From NCBI GenBank assembly GCA_022627515.1, contig JAKEGK010000283.1:1-36962 (forward strand): a stretch of DNA of 36,962 bases, written 5' to 3'. The notes under the pieces are model-generated. The model had not been told where the DNA came from. It worked only from the letters and a program-made list of their open reading frames with translations, and did no database searches. Shown piece after piece: positions 34,795 to 36,962 of the stretch (position 1 is the stretch's first letter; each line of letters opens with the position of its first letter). The stretch comes from Gammaproteobacteria bacterium. GTDB lineage: Bacteria > Pseudomonadota > Gammaproteobacteria > SZUA-152. The translations under genes and the position numbers were made by a program.

Positions 34795-36962
34795 AGGGGC
34801 CAAAGCGGGCAAACGCCAAACCAGCAAACTGCTCCAGCCGGGCGGTCCCGGTAAAAAAGATCTTAAGATAAAAAAGCCGAGCCGCGTCAGCACCCATAAG
34901 CATCGTTCCGAATGGTTTCAGGACCGGGCGACCTGGCCGTTCCGCGAGCCACCTGTCCTTAAACTGGAAACTGAACGGCGGCGCGCGATGCGCGTTGCCA
35001 CTGTACCCGGAAAAGCCAGATGGGAGAATGTAGGACCTTCGAATATTGGAGGCCGCGTTACGTGTGTTACGGTTCATCCCGATAGTCCCGATGACATTAT
35101 TATTGGTGCGGCGGGCGGCGGACTATGGAGCAGCAAAGATGCCGGGCGAAACTGGAAATGTTTATGGCACAACCGCGATTTGAATATTGGTTCGTTAGCG
35201 CGTGATCCGGCTTCACCCGATGTGGTCTACTGTGGCACCGGTGAAGCCAATCTTTCTGCGGATTCTTATCCTGGCATTGGCATCTATCGTTCAACCAATA
35301 ATGGGCGCACCTGGCAGCGTTGGGCCACCTCGAAAAAAACGGGTATTCCAACGCGTATCGGGACCATTGCAGTTGATCCCTTCAATCGCCGCCGTGTGCT
35401 GTTAGGTGGCGTGAGCGCCAGTGATTCCTTTGCCGCGGGATTATTTTATTCCGACGATATGGGTAAAACCTGGAAGCGGCATTCCTTTATTTCCACTAAC
35501 AACTATTGGTGCCATTCCATAGTTTTTCATCCGCGCCGTAAGGGCGTGGTATTCGCCACGATCACCGAGCGTGGCTGGAAAAATGGCATCTGGCGTTCCA
35601 ACGACAGCGGCAAAACCTGGGAGCAGTTAGCCGATGGTTTGCCGGATTCCTCATTGACGGATTTTAACCGGACCAGCCTGGCAATCGCGCCGTCACGTCC
35701 CGATACGATATATGCAATTGCCGCGCGGGGTTTCGATGCGGTGTTAGGCGTGTTCCGCAGTGACGATATGGGCGCTACCTGGCGCAACATCGCCGGTAAA
35801 CATTTCAAGGATGAGGTGCAGATGTCTTATGGTTCAGCGATCGCCGTGCATCCAACAGATCCGGAATTCGTGATATGCGGCGGAGTCGATTTACATGTCA
35901 CCAAAAACGGCGGCGCCAGCTGGACCCAGGTGTCCCGTTGGGATGCACGCCGCGGCGCCAGCCGTTATGCCCATGCGGACCATCATGCGCTCGTGATGCC
36001 GGCCGCTGCGCCAGGGCGTATTTACGATGGTAACGACGGCGGCCTTGATGTGAGTGAAGACAACGGTTCAAAGTGGGAAAACCGGAGCGATGGCCTTGCC
36101 ATCACCATGTATTATGATCTGGATGTCGCAACCAGCAATAGTAATTATTTTGGCGGAGGTGCGCAGGATAACGGTACTTTGATTACTGTTAGCGGCGAAC
36201 ACGATAATCACTTTGAATTGCTGGGTGGCGATGGCGGCTGGATGATCTTTCATCCGGATAACGAAAACCATGTGTACGCCTCGTATCAATTCCTGAATAT
36301 CTATCGGATCATTGGCAGTTCGTATACGGATATATCGCCGCCCGCATCAGAATCAGAAAAATATTCAGTCTGGATGGCATTCACTGCGATGAATCCGGAT
36401 GATCCTGACGAGTTGTTTACCGGTTCCAAACGTGTCTGGCGCACCCGCAACCGTGGCAATAGCTGGAAGGCGGTTTCGAGTTATCTGGATAATAGCCCGA
36501 TTTACGCCATTGAAGTTGCAGAGGCTGCCACGAATCAAATCTATGTTGGCACCACTAACGGAGGTTTTTTCAGAAGCCTTGATAGCGGCGACAGCTGGAG
36601 CGCTAATCTGGCCAGCGCCGAGTTGCCGGGAAAAATTATTACCCGCATTGAATCCAGTCCTGATGATGGCAACTTGCTGTACGCGACCATCGGTGGTTTC
36701 AACAATGCCCATGTCTTTCAGTCAATGGATGGCGGACTGACCTGGAAAGATATTGATAGAGGAAAGTTGCCGGACGTGCCCCATAACGCCGTGGTGGTGC
36801 AAAGTGATAATCCGGATCGCGTTTATGTGGCAAACGATGTCGGCGTATTTGCCTCGATGAACCGGGGCAAATCATGGCAGCGCCTGACCCGTAATCTTCC
36901 CAATGTTCCCGTCGTCGATCTGGTTTATCACCAAGGTGATGGCACGCTCACCGCTGCCACCT
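34772..36962 (+). CDS. Asp-box (BNR/sortilin-like) beta-propeller protein, partial at 3' end
   Basis: ATG at 34772 with AGGAGGT (34760-34766) opens a frame that stays open to the end of the window (730 codons). The first 60 residues are very basic, rich in Lys, with no signal peptide. The rest is built of beta-propeller blades with at least ten Asp-box motifs of the S-x-D/N-x-G-x-x-W type: SKDAGRNW (about 121), STNNGRTW, SDDMGKTW, SNDSGKTW, SDDMGATW, SEDNGSKW, SLDSGDSW and SMDGGLTW. This fits a VPS10/sortilin-like or sialidase-like double propeller, but no sialidase active site is evident. It may bind sugars or proteins on a target or host surface. The 3' end lies outside the window. Confidence 0.8.
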   Translation, partial: MSKKKSIKGAKAGKRQTSKLLQPGGPGKKDLKIKKPSRVSTHKHRSEWFQDRATWPFREPPVLKLETERRRAMRVATVPGKARWENVGPSNIGGRVTCVTVHPDSPDDIIIGAAGGGLWSSKDAGRNWKCLWHNRDLNIGSLARDPASPDVVYCGTGEANLSADSYPGIGIYRSTNNGRTWQRWATSKKTGIPTRIGTIAVDPFNRRRVLLGGVSASDSFAAGLFYSDDMGKTWKRHSFISTNNYWCHSIVFHPRRKGVVFATITERGWKNGIWRSNDSGKTWEQLADGLPDSSLTDFNRTSLAIAPSRPDTIYAIAARGFDAVLGVFRSDDMGATWRNIAGKHFKDEVQMSYGSAIAVHPTDPEFVICGGVDLHVTKNGGASWTQVSRWDARRGASRYAHADHHALVMPAAAPGRIYDGNDGGLDVSEDNGSKWENRSDGLAITMYYDLDVATSNSNYFGGGAQDNGTLITVSGEHDNHFELLGGDGGWMIFHPDNENHVYASYQFLNIYRIIGSSYTDISPPASESEKYSVWMAFTAMNPDDPDELFTGSKRVWRTRNRGNSWKAVSSYLDNSPIYAIEVAEAATNQIYVGTTNGGFFRSLDSGDSWSANLASAELPGKIITRIESSPDDGNLLYATIGGFNNAHVFQSMDGGLTWKDIDRGKLPDVPHNAVVVQSDNPDRVYVANDVGVFASMNRGKSWQRLTRNLPNVPVVDLVYHQGDGTLTAAT

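Noticed and set aside
1-36962. CRISPR arrays, tRNA or rRNA genes
   Set aside because: No regularly spaced repeats, cloverleaf or ribosomal RNA sequence were seen on either strand.

Overview
The window carries the structural operon of a contractile phage-tail-like injection system (eCIS-type). A stretch of decaying genes lies before it and a small set of effector-like genes after it. There are no capsid, portal, terminase, replication or lysogeny genes, so this is not a complete prophage. The host is probably a Gram-negative bacterium: there is a lipobox lipoprotein signal, consensus Shine-Dalgarno sites and mid-range base composition. A gammaproteobacterium would fit, but nothing here fixes the taxon.

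Left region (1-3821). It opens with a strong hairpin terminator (1-71). Next come a GH46-type chitosanase with a peptidoglycan-binding domain, broken by an in-frame TAG (188-1120), and a lipoprotein gene also broken by an in-frame TAG (1606-2343). Then follow a short reading frame that seems to have lost its start codon, an intact-looking 75-residue ORF, and a small two-repeat gene with a TAA plus a frameshift at an A7 run (2807-3048). An IS481-like transposase relic sits on the minus strand (3122-3402). The AT-rich leader at 3403-3821 probably holds the promoter of the main operon.

Main operon (3822-32254), all on the plus strand and tightly packed, mostly with ATGA or TAATG overlaps. In order: enlarged sheath, tube, a protein with a long disordered middle, a small baseplate/tube-initiator-like protein, gpD-like hub, gpV/gp5-like spike, PAAR-like tip, gp25-like wedge, gpJ-like wedge and gpI-like wedge. 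These are followed by a small unrecognised protein, two related fibre proteins, a possible terminator-like protein and an orphan 648-residue beta-rich protein. The last two genes are giants: a 1129-residue helical protein and a 2759-residue protein. The second has membrane segments, a complete-looking M23 peptidase motif set, a tandem pair of HxH-rich modules and about ten repeated small modules.

Right region (32289-36962). This holds an M6-like metalloprotease without a signal peptide, a secreted RNase T2, a small membrane protein, and an Asp-box (BNR) propeller protein that runs off the window.

How it may work: sheath, tube, spike and wedges form the contractile machine, and the fibres bind the target. 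The giant proteins may act as ruler, membrane anchor or wall-opening module. The downstream enzymes are candidate cargo or co-secreted toxins. The machine itself is well supported by protein families; the roles of the giants and the cargo are inference. No AAA+ ATPase, which many eCIS loci carry, was seen in the window.
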